From Chloroflexota bacterium (GTDB lineage Bacteria > Chloroflexota > Anaerolineae > 4572-78), in assembly GCA_024278725.1 (NCBI GenBank), contig JAJRSQ010000297.1:1-7661 (forward strand): 7,661 bases of DNA, in the 5' to 3' direction. A program made the position numbers and the translations under genes. Positions 1 to 6,561 of this stretch are shown here, one piece after another (within the stretch, counting starts at the first letter, position 1; the number at the start of each line of letters is the position of its first letter). The notes beneath the pieces are model-generated. The model did not search any database. It worked only from the letters and a program-made list of their open reading frames with translations, and was not told the origin of the DNA.

Positions 1-360
1 GCTTACGGCAAGCCCTTCCTGGTGGCAGGCGACATCATGGCGATGTTCAACGACCGCCCCGAAGTGCGCGCGGTGATGGAATACTTCACCAAAGGCGAAT
101 CGGTGAAGGCGTGGCTGGAAGCGGGTGGCGCATTGTCGCCGCACAAAGACGCCTCGCTGGACTGGTACGGCAACGACGTGGAGCGCGGGGTAGCGGAACT
201 GGTGCAACAAGCGACCTCCTTCCGCTTCGACGCCTCCGACCTGATGCCGGGTGAAGTGGGCGCGGGGACCTTCTGGAAAGGGATGACCGATTACGTCTCC
301 GGCTCCGCTGACCTTGATACCGTCCTCAAAGAAATCGACGATAGCTGGACCCAAAAATAA
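1..360 (+). CDS. aglE: Sugar ABC transporter solute-binding protein, AglE-like (C-terminal part)
   Basis: This is the extracytoplasmic sugar-capturing subunit of an ABC importer; only the last 119 residues are present and the reading frame is open at the left edge, so the signal peptide and most of the sugar site are missing. The visible part begins with the segment AGDIMAMFNDRPEV at residues 9-22. Near the end is DASDLMPGEVGAGTFW at residues 77-92, which I recognise as characteristic of alpha-glucoside binding proteins (AglE/ThuE type, family 1 solute-binding proteins). It ends with an EIDDSW-type tail and a TAA stop. The two permease genes that follow are also of the AglF/AglG type, which supports the assignment. 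Substrates known for this family include sucrose, trehalose, maltose and related alpha-glucosides; the actual substrate here cannot be read from the fragment. The gene is followed by a strong hairpin that may protect the 3' end of its transcript. Confidence 0.9.
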   Translation, partial: AYGKPFLVAGDIMAMFNDRPEVRAVMEYFTKGESVKAWLEAGGALSPHKDASLDWYGNDVERGVAELVQQATSFRFDASDLMPGEVGAGTFWKGMTDYVSGSADLDTVLKEIDDSWTQK

Positions 361-390
361 ACACGATTCATGAGTAATTAAGTTTCACAC

Positions 391-428
391 ACGGGTGGAA
401 CATCCTCAGCCGGGGGTGTTCCACCCGT
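391..428 (+). promoter_or_regulatory. Intercistronic stem-loop between binding-protein and permease genes
   Basis: ACGGGTGGAACA at 391-402 is perfectly complementary to TGTTCCACCCGT at 417-428. The pairing can continue inward through 403-407 with 412-416, including two G-T wobbles, to leave the four-base loop AGCC at 408-411. No T-run follows, so it does not look like a simple intrinsic terminator. Hairpins at this position, between a binding-protein gene and its permease genes, are known (for example malE-malF) to stabilise upstream mRNA and let the binding protein be made in excess. That role is inferred here; the complementarity is directly visible. Confidence 0.8.
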
Positions 429-448
429 CACCCACCAAGGAGGGTGAC
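427..448 (+). promoter_or_regulatory. Shine-Dalgarno of aglF with an overlapping small hairpin
   Basis: AAGGAGGG at 437-444 is a near-ideal ribosome binding site for the ATG at 449 and decides that start over the in-frame GTG at 395, which lies inside the upstream hairpin. GTCACCC at 427-433 is perfectly complementary to GGGTGAC at 442-448, a 7-bp stem with loop ACCAAGGA. This would tie up the 3' half of the ribosome binding site and abut the start codon. The left arm shares bases 427-428 with the larger hairpin, so the two cannot both form completely. A regulatory effect is inference. Confidence 0.6.
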
Positions 449-1561
449 ATGTCATCAACGACAGACGCGAAATCCGGTTCCATTCTCAGTTGGTTGACCG
501 GCACAATCGGGCAGATTGTCATTTCATTATTTGTGCCGGTGGTTACGTTTATTGTGTTGTGGCAGGGGTTCATTTTCCTGCGAGACAGCGAAGCGCCCAA
601 AGTGATCATCGCACTGGTGGCGATTCTCTGGGGCGTGGGCGGTGTGGCGTTGTTGTATATCGTCACCAACTGGCTTGTTGAAAAATTACCCCCTGCCTGG
701 ACGCGCCGATTGCAGCCCTTCCTCTTCGTCGGTCCTGCGGTTGCCATTCTGGCGTGGTTTCTGGCAATTCCCGCCCTGCGAACCTTCTGGTTCAGCCTGC
801 ACAACGCCAACAGCACCGAATTTGTCGGGCTGCAAAACTATATCGCCGTGTTTACCCAGCGCACAATGCTGCTCGCCTTCCGCAACAACTTCCTGTGGAT
901 TGCCTTCGGCGCGACATTGTCTGTGGTGCTGGGCTTGCTGATTGCGGTGCTGGCAGACCGGAGTAAGTTTGAAACCATCGCCAAATCGCTCATCTTCATG
1001 CCGATGGCAATTTCAATGGTGGGCGCGGGGGTCATCTGGAACTTCATTTACGAAGTGAAAGACAAAGCCGACCCCCAAATCGGGCTGCTGAACGCCATCT
1101 GGGTGGCGCTGGGGAACGAACCGCAGGCGTGGACATCGCTCATTCAGCCGTGGAACAATTTCTTCCTCATCATCATCGTCATCTGGCTGCAAACGGGCTT
1201 CGCCATGGTACTCTTTTCGGCGGCAATCAAAGGCATCCCCAGCGAACTGATGGAGGCGGCGCGGGTGGACGGCGCCAGCGAAGTTCAAATCTTCTTCCGC
1301 ATTATGGTCCCCTATATTTCGGGAACCATCATCACGGTTTCCACCACAGTGGTCATCTTCACCCTCAAAATCTTCGATGTGGTTTGGGTGATGACCGGCG
1401 GGCAATTCGGCACACAGGTGATTGCCACGCAATTCTTCCGCGAATATTTCACCAACCGAAACTTCGGCTACGGCTCAACCATTGCGATTGTGCTGCTCAT
1501 CGCCGTCATTCCGGTGATGATTTACAACCTGAAGCAATTCAACGAACGGGAGGCATTTTAA
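449..1561 (+). CDS. aglF: Sugar ABC transporter permease, AglF-like (MalF family)
   Basis: A 370-residue inner-membrane permease that would form the translocation channel with the next gene's product. About eight hydrophobic segments are visible, near residues 22-45, 52-73, 90-115, 146-170, 178-200, 237-260, 293-310 and 345-363. The cytoplasmic EAA loop that docks the ATPase is EAARVDGAS at 269-277, followed by FFRIMVPYI. The two extra N-terminal helices before the core at about residue 90 fit AglF-type alpha-glucoside permeases. The ATG at 449 is preferred over an in-frame GTG 54 bases upstream because it has the Shine-Dalgarno AAGGAGGG. The stop overlaps the start of the second permease by one base (TAATG), indicating translational coupling. 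The ATPase subunit is not in the window. Family assignment is firm; the alpha-glucoside specificity comes from resemblance and context. Confidence 0.92.
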   Translation: MSSTTDAKSGSILSWLTGTIGQIVISLFVPVVTFIVLWQGFIFLRDSEAPKVIIALVAILWGVGGVALLYIVTNWLVEKLPPAWTRRLQPFLFVGPAVAILAWFLAIPALRTFWFSLHNANSTEFVGLQNYIAVFTQRTMLLAFRNNFLWIAFGATLSVVLGLLIAVLADRSKFETIAKSLIFMPMAISMVGAGVIWNFIYEVKDKADPQIGLLNAIWVALGNEPQAWTSLIQPWNNFFLIIIVIWLQTGFAMVLFSAAIKGIPSELMEAARVDGASEVQIFFRIMVPYISGTIITVSTTVVIFTLKIFDVVWVMTGGQFGTQVIATQFFREYFTNRNFGYGSTIAIVLLIAVIPVMIYNLKQFNEREAF

Positions 1562-2673
1562 TGGCGGCTGGCGAAAGAAGCACCAAACGCAAAAAAATAC
1601 TCAACGATATTCTGGTCAATGGCTCCCTGCTCATCATCGTTTTAATTTGGACGATTCCCACCCTCGGGTTGCTGGTTTCATCTTTCCGCACCCGTACCGA
1701 CATCTCCACCTCCGGCTGGTGGACGATTTTTCCGCACAAAGAATGGGTTTTGGTCAAAGAAATGGAAGTCCCGGAAGGGCTTGACCGGAAAGGCGTGATG
1801 ACCATCGAAGGGGCGACGGGCACGTTCAAAGAATTTCGCGCCGGCATTGAAACGCCCGACGGCAGACGGGTCGCGTGGGTTGGCAACAGACGGCTGGGGA
1901 AAATCCAAATTCAGGCGAATGAATGGACGACGCGCACCGATTTTACCCTCAAAAACTATAAAGATGTGATGACCGGCAAACAATATGAAGTGCGGCAACC
2001 AAACGGGAGCGTGAGAATCGAACAGGGGGATAATATGGCGGGGGCGTTTCTCAACAGCCTCACCGTCACCATCCCCGCCACCGTCATCCCCATTCTGATT
2101 GCCGCTTTTGCCGCGTATGGCTTCGCGTGGATGCGTTTCCCCGGCAGAAAACCGATGTTCATCCTCGTTGTGGCGCTGCTCGTGGTTCCCCTCCAAGTGG
2201 CATTAGTCCCCATCCTGACCGACTACGTGAAGCTCGACCTGAACGGCACTTTTCTGGCGGTGTGGCTCGCCCATACCGGCTTCGGGTTGCCGCTGGCGAC
2301 CTACCTGCTCTTCAACTATATCAGCAGTTTACCCCGCGACCTTCTGGAATCGGCGTTCATTGACGGCGCATCGCATTTTACCATCTTCCTGCGGCTGATT
2401 TTACCCCTTTCCATGCCCGCGCTGGCATCATTTTCCATCTTCCAGTTTTTGTGGGTCTGGAACGATTATTTGGTTGCGCTGGTCTTCATCGGTTCCAAAC
2501 CCGATGTGCAGGTGCTGACCATGCGGCTGGCGGAGATTGTCGGTTCGCGCGGGAACGACTGGCATCTGCTCACCGCCGGGGCTTTCGTCTCGATGGTGCT
2601 GCCGCTGCTCGTCTTCTTCTCTTTGCAGCGTTTCTTCGTGCGCGGGTTGCTGGCGGGTTCCGTGAAAGGGTAG
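1561..2673 (+). CDS. aglG: Sugar ABC transporter permease, AglG-like (MalG family)
   Basis: The second channel subunit, 370 residues. The first membrane segment is at about residues 20-41; it is followed by the SFRTRTDISTSGWW region and then a long hydrophilic insert to about residue 160, probably extracytoplasmic. The remaining five segments lie at about 163-190, 197-218, 230-253, 284-310 and 336-358. The ATPase-docking EAA loop is ESAFIDGAS at 263-271, followed by FLRLILPL. An insert of over 100 residues between the first and second helices is absent from typical MalG proteins but is a feature of the AglG/ThuG alpha-glucoside permeases as I know them. The start at 1561 has GGGAGG at 1548-1553, seven bases upstream, and overlaps the preceding stop. 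Longer in-frame upstream starts would lie inside aglF and are not credible. The next gene begins four bases after the stop. Confidence 0.92.
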   Translation: MAAGERSTKRKKILNDILVNGSLLIIVLIWTIPTLGLLVSSFRTRTDISTSGWWTIFPHKEWVLVKEMEVPEGLDRKGVMTIEGATGTFKEFRAGIETPDGRRVAWVGNRRLGKIQIQANEWTTRTDFTLKNYKDVMTGKQYEVRQPNGSVRIEQGDNMAGAFLNSLTVTIPATVIPILIAAFAAYGFAWMRFPGRKPMFILVVALLVVPLQVALVPILTDYVKLDLNGTFLAVWLAHTGFGLPLATYLLFNYISSLPRDLLESAFIDGASHFTIFLRLILPLSMPALASFSIFQFLWVWNDYLVALVFIGSKPDVQVLTMRLAEIVGSRGNDWHLLTAGAFVSMVLPLLVFFSLQRFFVRGLLAGSVKG

Positions 2674-2677
2674 CGGT

Positions 2678-4015
2678 ATGCTTCAGTTTCCGAAAGATTT
2701 TCTCTGGGGCGTTTCGACCTCCGCGTACCAGATTGAAGGTGCGTGGAACGAAGACGGCAGGGGGGAAAGTGTCTGGGACAGATTCGCACATCGCCCCCAC
2801 AACGTCGCCGACAATCACAACGGGGATGTCGCCTGCGACCATTATCACCGCATGCCGGACGATGTTGCACTGTTGAAGACGCTCGGCATGCCCGCGTACC
2901 ATTTTTCCATCAGTTGGACGCGGGTGCTGCCCGCCGGGTGCGGCGCGGTGAACCCCGCCGGGCTTGATTTTTACGACCGGCTGGTGGATGAATTGCTGGC
3001 GGCGGGCATCACCCCGATGGCAGTTTTGCACCACTGGGATTTCCCGCAAGCGTTGCAGGAGCTCGGCGGCTGGGTGAATCGCGCCAGCGTGGACTGGTTC
3101 ACCGACTTCGCGCGGGTGATGTTCAACCGGCTGGGCGACCGTGTCCCGCTGTGGGCAACCTTCAACGAGCCGTGGGTCATCGCTTTTTTGGGGTACGGTT
3201 CGGGCATTTTCGCCCCCGGTGTCTGCGATTATTCGCAAGCGTACCAAACCCTTCACCACCTTTTGCTGGCACACGCCAAAACCGTGCAACTTTTTCGGCA
3301 GGATAACCACGCCGGCGAAATCGGCATCGTACTGAACCCCGACCACTTTATACCCGCCACCAACCGGGCGGAAGATATTGCCGCCTGCCAACGCGCCTAC
3401 GATGAAAACGTCGGGATGTTTTTGCGCCCGTTGGTCTTCGGGGAGTATCCGGCGCAATTTATGGACTGGCTCGGCGTGCATCGTCCCACCATCTTCCCCG
3501 GTGATTTGGCGCAAATCAAAGGCTCATTCGACTATTTGGGCGTGAATTATTACCGCACTTCCACCGTGACGCACGATGTCGGCGGCGGGCTGCTCAAAGC
3601 GAAAATCCATTCCGTTTCCGAACCGGGTTGGGGCAGGACGGAGATGGATTGGGGCATCCATCCCGCCGGGTTGACGCACGTCCTGCTGGATTGGAAAGAG
3701 AATTACGGCAACCCGAAAATGATGGTCACAGAAAACGGCGCGGCATTCCCCGACGCGCCCGACGATACCGGCGCGGTGAACGACCCCGCGCGCATCAACT
3801 TTCTGCGGGCGCACATCGAAGCCACGCACGCCGCCATTCGGCAGGGCGCGAATGTGCGGGGGTATTTCGCGTGGAGTTTCATGGATAATTTTGAATGGGC
3901 GTCAGGGTATCGCCCGCGTTTCGGGTTGGTTTATGTCGATTATCCCACCCAAAAACGCACCCCCAAAGCGAGCGCACACTGGTTCGGGCGGGTGGCGCAA
4001 CAAAACGGACTGTAA
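2678..4015 (+). CDS. bglA: GH1 beta-glucosidase
   Basis: A 445-residue family 1 glycoside hydrolase, full length for bacterial members, with no signal peptide, so it acts in the cytoplasm on imported beta-glucosides such as cellobiose by a retaining mechanism. The acid/base is Glu164 in TFNEPW and the nucleophile is Glu352 in VTENGAAF. Glycone-site residues fall where the family has them: Gln18 in AYQIEGAW, His119 and Trp120 in LHHWDFPQ, Asn163, Trp399, and Glu406-Trp407 in DNFEWASGY. The Glu-Trp pair fits a beta-glucosidase rather than a 6-phospho-beta-glucosidase, which suits import by an ABC system rather than a phosphotransferase system. A weak AAAGGG lies seven bases before the ATG and only four bases separate it from aglG, so it is probably translated in the same transcript. 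Exact substrate range (beta-glucosides, galactosides, fucosides) is not determined by these motifs. Confidence 0.95.
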   Translation: MLQFPKDFLWGVSTSAYQIEGAWNEDGRGESVWDRFAHRPHNVADNHNGDVACDHYHRMPDDVALLKTLGMPAYHFSISWTRVLPAGCGAVNPAGLDFYDRLVDELLAAGITPMAVLHHWDFPQALQELGGWVNRASVDWFTDFARVMFNRLGDRVPLWATFNEPWVIAFLGYGSGIFAPGVCDYSQAYQTLHHLLLAHAKTVQLFRQDNHAGEIGIVLNPDHFIPATNRAEDIAACQRAYDENVGMFLRPLVFGEYPAQFMDWLGVHRPTIFPGDLAQIKGSFDYLGVNYYRTSTVTHDVGGGLLKAKIHSVSEPGWGRTEMDWGIHPAGLTHVLLDWKENYGNPKMMVTENGAAFPDAPDDTGAVNDPARINFLRAHIEATHAAIRQGANVRGYFAWSFMDNFEWASGYRPRFGLVYVDYPTQKRTPKASAHWFGRVAQQNGL

Positions 4016-4034
4016 TAAAATGGAGACCCGATAA

Positions 4035-5540
4035 ATGCACATCGCTTTTTTCAATCCGCAGGGAAATTTCGACCCTGCCGACAGTTATTGGACGCAACAC
4101 CCCGATTTCGGCGGGCAGTTGGTGTACGTGAAGGAGCTTGCGTTGGCGATGGCGGCGCAGGGGCATCGGGTGGACATTGTCACTCGCCGCATCATCGACC
4201 CGAATTGGCGTGAATTTTCCGCCCCGATTGACCGCTACCCCGACAGTGACGCCGTGCGCATCATCCGTGTCCCCTGCGGCGGTGACACTTTCCTGCCGAA
4301 GGAAAAACTGTGGGCGCATTTGGCGGAATGGGTGGGAAATATTGTGGCATTTTATGCGCAGGAAGATGCGCTCCCTGAATTTGTGACCACCCATTATGGG
4401 GATGGCGGTTTGGCGGGTGTATTGTTTCGGGGGAAAACGGGCGTGCGGTTCAGCTTCACCGGGCACTCGCTGGGGGCGCAAAAGATGGATAAACTGCACG
4501 CGGGGGCGGAAAATCTGGCGGCATTGGATGCCCGCTACCATTTCACCGAGCGGATTTTCGCCGAACGGTTGGCGATGAATCACGCTTCGATGATTGTGAC
4601 CAGCACCATGCAGGAAAAGCGCGAACAGTATGCCCACCGGGCGTATCGTGGCGCGGTTGACCCCCTCGGCGCGGATGAAGACCGCTTTGTCGTGATTCCA
4701 CCGGGGGTAAATCGTCGTGTTTTCTCCCCCGAACCGGGCGAACTCGATGCTGCCATCGGCGAGCGATTGACCGCTGCCATTGTCCGCGACATCCCCCCTG
4801 CCCGCCGACGGTTGCCGCTGGTGTTGCTTTCCAGTCGCCTCGACCCGAAGAAAAATCACATCGGCGTGGTGCAGGCATTCGCGGAGAGCGCCAGTTTGCG
4901 AGCGGTGGCAAATCTGGCGATTGTGGTGCGCGGGGTGGATGACCCGCTGCAACAGCGCGCCCAACTCCCCCCCGCCGAGCGCGCCATTCTGGATGAGATT
5001 GTGCGGGTGCTGGATGAAAATGACCTGTGGGGTGCGGTGACATCCTTCCCGTTGAACAACCAGCACGAGCTGGCGGCGGCATACCGCCGGGCGGCGGCGA
5101 GAAAATCCGTCTTCGCCCTCACCGCGCATTATGAGCCGTTTGGGCTTGCGCCGTTGGAGGCGATGAGTTGCGGGTTGCCGGCGGTTGTCACCCGTAATGG
5201 GGGACCGAGTGAGAGTATGATTGAATTGTCTACGCGCAAAAAATATGGTATATTAGTCAACCCCGCCGACCCCGCCGACATCGCACGCGGATTGATGGCG
5301 GCGCTGTCGCCCCTTTCAGCATGGGAAACGCTGCGTGCGGCGGGTATCGAGCGGGTGACCTCGCGCTACACGTGGGAGCGCACCGCCGCAGGGTACATTG
5401 ATGCCATCAGCGCGGCGCGTCATCGCGTGTTGCAGCACGGCACACTGGCGATACCCCCCTGGTTTTCAGACCCGCGCCCGGAGAACAGCATTCCCCTTTC
5501 GGAGTTGGCACACCTTTATGGCACAAACACCGGCAATTGA
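4035..5540 (+). CDS. sps: Sucrose-phosphate synthase-type glycosyltransferase (GT4)
   Basis: A 501-residue GT-B fold enzyme, expected to transfer glucose from UDP-glucose to fructose-6-phosphate, giving sucrose-6-phosphate in the cytoplasm. It strongly resembles the short Halothermothrix orenii enzyme as I remember it: FNPQGNFDPADSYW at residues 6-19, DFGGQLVYVKE at 24-34, THYGDGGLAGVL at 119-130, and the TGHSLGAQKM loop with His144. The C-terminal donor domain has SSRLDPKKNH at 266-275 with Arg268 and Lys273, and the E-x7-E pair Glu367/Glu375 in YEPFGLAPLE. It ends shortly after the GT domain, so there is no fused phosphatase domain. GGAG at 4022-4025 precedes the ATG by nine bases. The neighbouring fructokinase would supply fructose-6-phosphate. 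The main alternative is mannosylfructose-phosphate synthase, a close relative that uses GDP-mannose; donor choice cannot be settled by eye. Confidence 0.9.
   Translation: MHIAFFNPQGNFDPADSYWTQHPDFGGQLVYVKELALAMAAQGHRVDIVTRRIIDPNWREFSAPIDRYPDSDAVRIIRVPCGGDTFLPKEKLWAHLAEWVGNIVAFYAQEDALPEFVTTHYGDGGLAGVLFRGKTGVRFSFTGHSLGAQKMDKLHAGAENLAALDARYHFTERIFAERLAMNHASMIVTSTMQEKREQYAHRAYRGAVDPLGADEDRFVVIPPGVNRRVFSPEPGELDAAIGERLTAAIVRDIPPARRRLPLVLLSSRLDPKKNHIGVVQAFAESASLRAVANLAIVVRGVDDPLQQRAQLPPAERAILDEIVRVLDENDLWGAVTSFPLNNQHELAAAYRRAAARKSVFALTAHYEPFGLAPLEAMSCGLPAVVTRNGGPSESMIELSTRKKYGILVNPADPADIARGLMAALSPLSAWETLRAAGIERVTSRYTWERTAAGYIDAISAARHRVLQHGTLAIPPWFSDPRPENSIPLSELAHLYGTNTGN
5226..5254 (+). promoter_or_regulatory. 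Possible internal promoter inside sps
   Basis: TTGTCT at 5226-5231 (four of six matches to TTGACA) and TATATT at 5249-5254 (five of six to TATAAT) are exactly 17 bases apart. They lie in a conspicuously AT-rich patch of an otherwise GC-rich gene, about 265 bases upstream of the fructokinase start. It could give separate transcription of frk and treS. The patch is coding sequence, so the match may be chance. Confidence 0.25.
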
Positions 5541-6504
5541 CATTTTAACCATCGGTGAAACGCTGATTGATTTCATCTCCACCGAAATGACCGACGGCTT
5601 GCGTCACGCCGATACTTTCCGGCGGCATCTGGGCGGGTCTCCGGCAAATATCGCGGTGAATGTCGCCCGTTTGGGGCTGCGCTCAGCGGTTATTTCAAAG
5701 ATTGGGGCGGGGGCATTCGGCGGCTTTCTGGCGGATTCGCTCCGCGCGAATGGCGTCGTCACCGATTTTCTGGCGCGGGACGCGGCAGTGCGCACCAGCG
5801 TGATTTTCGTTTCCCGCACCACCGGCACGCCGGAATTCGAGGCGTTCCGGGATGCCGATTACCGGCTCACCCCGGGCGAAATTTCGGACGTGGCAATTGC
5901 CGCCGCTAAAATTGTGCACGCCTCCACTTTCGCCCTGTCGAAAGAACCGTGCCGCGCTGCGATAGAATCCACCTTCGAGCGCGCGCACCGGCAGGGCAAA
6001 ATCATCTCCCTCGACCCGAATTACAGCCCGCTCATCTGGGACAATCGCGCCGAAGCGCTGGCAATTTTGCAAACGTTGTTCCGCCGGGTGTCCATCACCA
6101 AAGCATCGCTGGACGATGTGCGGCGACTCTTCGGGGCGGATATTTCCCCGCGCGCGGCGGTGGATTGCCTGCACGATTGGGGCGCGGAAACCGTGGTTTT
6201 CACGCTCGGCGGGGCAGGGTCGCTGGTGTCAAAACAGGGTAGGCTGATGGGCTATCTACCCGCCCGCCCCATCGCCATCGCCGATGCAACCGGCGCGGGC
6301 GACGCTTTTTGGGCGGGTTATCTCACCGCTCAACTGGACGGACGCGCCCCCGCTATGTGCCTCCTTTTTGCCCGCGAAGTGGTGGAACTGAAATTGCAAA
6401 CGGTCGGCACCCTGCCCGCCACCCTCAACCGCGCGACACTCTTCGCCCGCGCGGAAACCGCCGCGCGCGACTTGCGGCTTCGCTGGGCGGACGTGCCCGA
6501 ATAG
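5518..6504 (+). CDS. frk: PfkB-family fructokinase
   Basis: A 328-residue ribokinase-fold (PfkB) sugar kinase, predicted to make fructose-6-phosphate from fructose and ATP. The N-terminus has the typical DILTIGETLIDF strand at residues 8-19. The first PfkB signature, GGSPANIAVNVARLG, is at 39-53. SLDPNYSPLIW at 164-174 is the form I associate with fructokinases. The second signature, DATGAGDAFWAGYL at 256-269, contains the catalytic base Asp262 and the anion hole. The ATG at 5518 is chosen because homologous sequence begins just after it; it overlaps the end of sps by 23 bases, with a GGAG at 5501-5504 that is rather far (13 bases). This overlap suggests translational coupling with sps, matching a role in supplying its acceptor, or in salvaging fructose from sucrose breakdown. 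Another ketose or 2-keto-3-deoxygluconate specificity is possible but less likely given the neighbour. Confidence 0.88.
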   Translation: MAQTPAIDILTIGETLIDFISTEMTDGLRHADTFRRHLGGSPANIAVNVARLGLRSAVISKIGAGAFGGFLADSLRANGVVTDFLARDAAVRTSVIFVSRTTGTPEFEAFRDADYRLTPGEISDVAIAAAKIVHASTFALSKEPCRAAIESTFERAHRQGKIISLDPNYSPLIWDNRAEALAILQTLFRRVSITKASLDDVRRLFGADISPRAAVDCLHDWGAETVVFTLGGAGSLVSKQGRLMGYLPARPIAIADATGAGDAFWAGYLTAQLDGRAPAMCLLFAREVVELKLQTVGTLPATLNRATLFARAETAARDLRLRWADVPE

Positions 6505-6533
6505 CGATTGGCGAATCTCCTTTTCACGCATCA

Positions 6534-6561
6534 CAAATGACAAATGACAAGTGACCCATGA
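6534..6561 (+). repeat. Heptanucleotide tandem repeat at the treS start
   Basis: Four consecutive seven-base units are visible: CAAATGA (6534-6540), CAAATGA (6541-6547), CAAGTGA (6548-6554) and CCCATGA (6555-6561), followed by CAAACAA. The fourth unit contains the treS start codon. The repeats create two upstream ATGs that open five-codon frames: 6537 stops at 6552-6554, and 6544 stops at TGA 6559-6561, overlapping the treS ATG. Short tandem heptamer repeats are known from filamentous cyanobacteria and other bacterial genomes. The rest of the 53-base gap between frk and treS shows nothing clear. Confidence 0.8.

Noticed and set aside
391..436. Hairpin as an intrinsic terminator ending the transcript after the binding protein
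   Set aside because: No run of T follows the right arm, and the permease genes depend on read-through unless a further promoter exists that I cannot see.
395..448. In-frame GTG giving an 18-residue longer aglF product
   Set aside because: The GTG lies inside the left arm of the hairpin with no ribosome site, while ATG 449 has AAGGAGGG at good spacing.
4967..4973. Run of seven C in sps (and six C at 5454-5459) as a possible frameshift site
   Set aside because: The frame continues on both sides with family-like sequence to the C-terminus, so there is no sign of a frameshift or error.
3879..5129. Long open frame on the - strand opposite sps, and similar ones opposite the other genes
   Set aside because: They lie fully antisense to genes with intact family motifs, have biased low-complexity composition and show no recognisable domain; such shadows are expected from the codon bias of GC-rich genes.
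5261..5280. Direct repeat of CCCCGCCGA inside sps
   Set aside because: It encodes the NPADPADI segment, where a similar DP-x-DP pattern is normal in this enzyme family; two short copies in GC-rich coding sequence are not notable.
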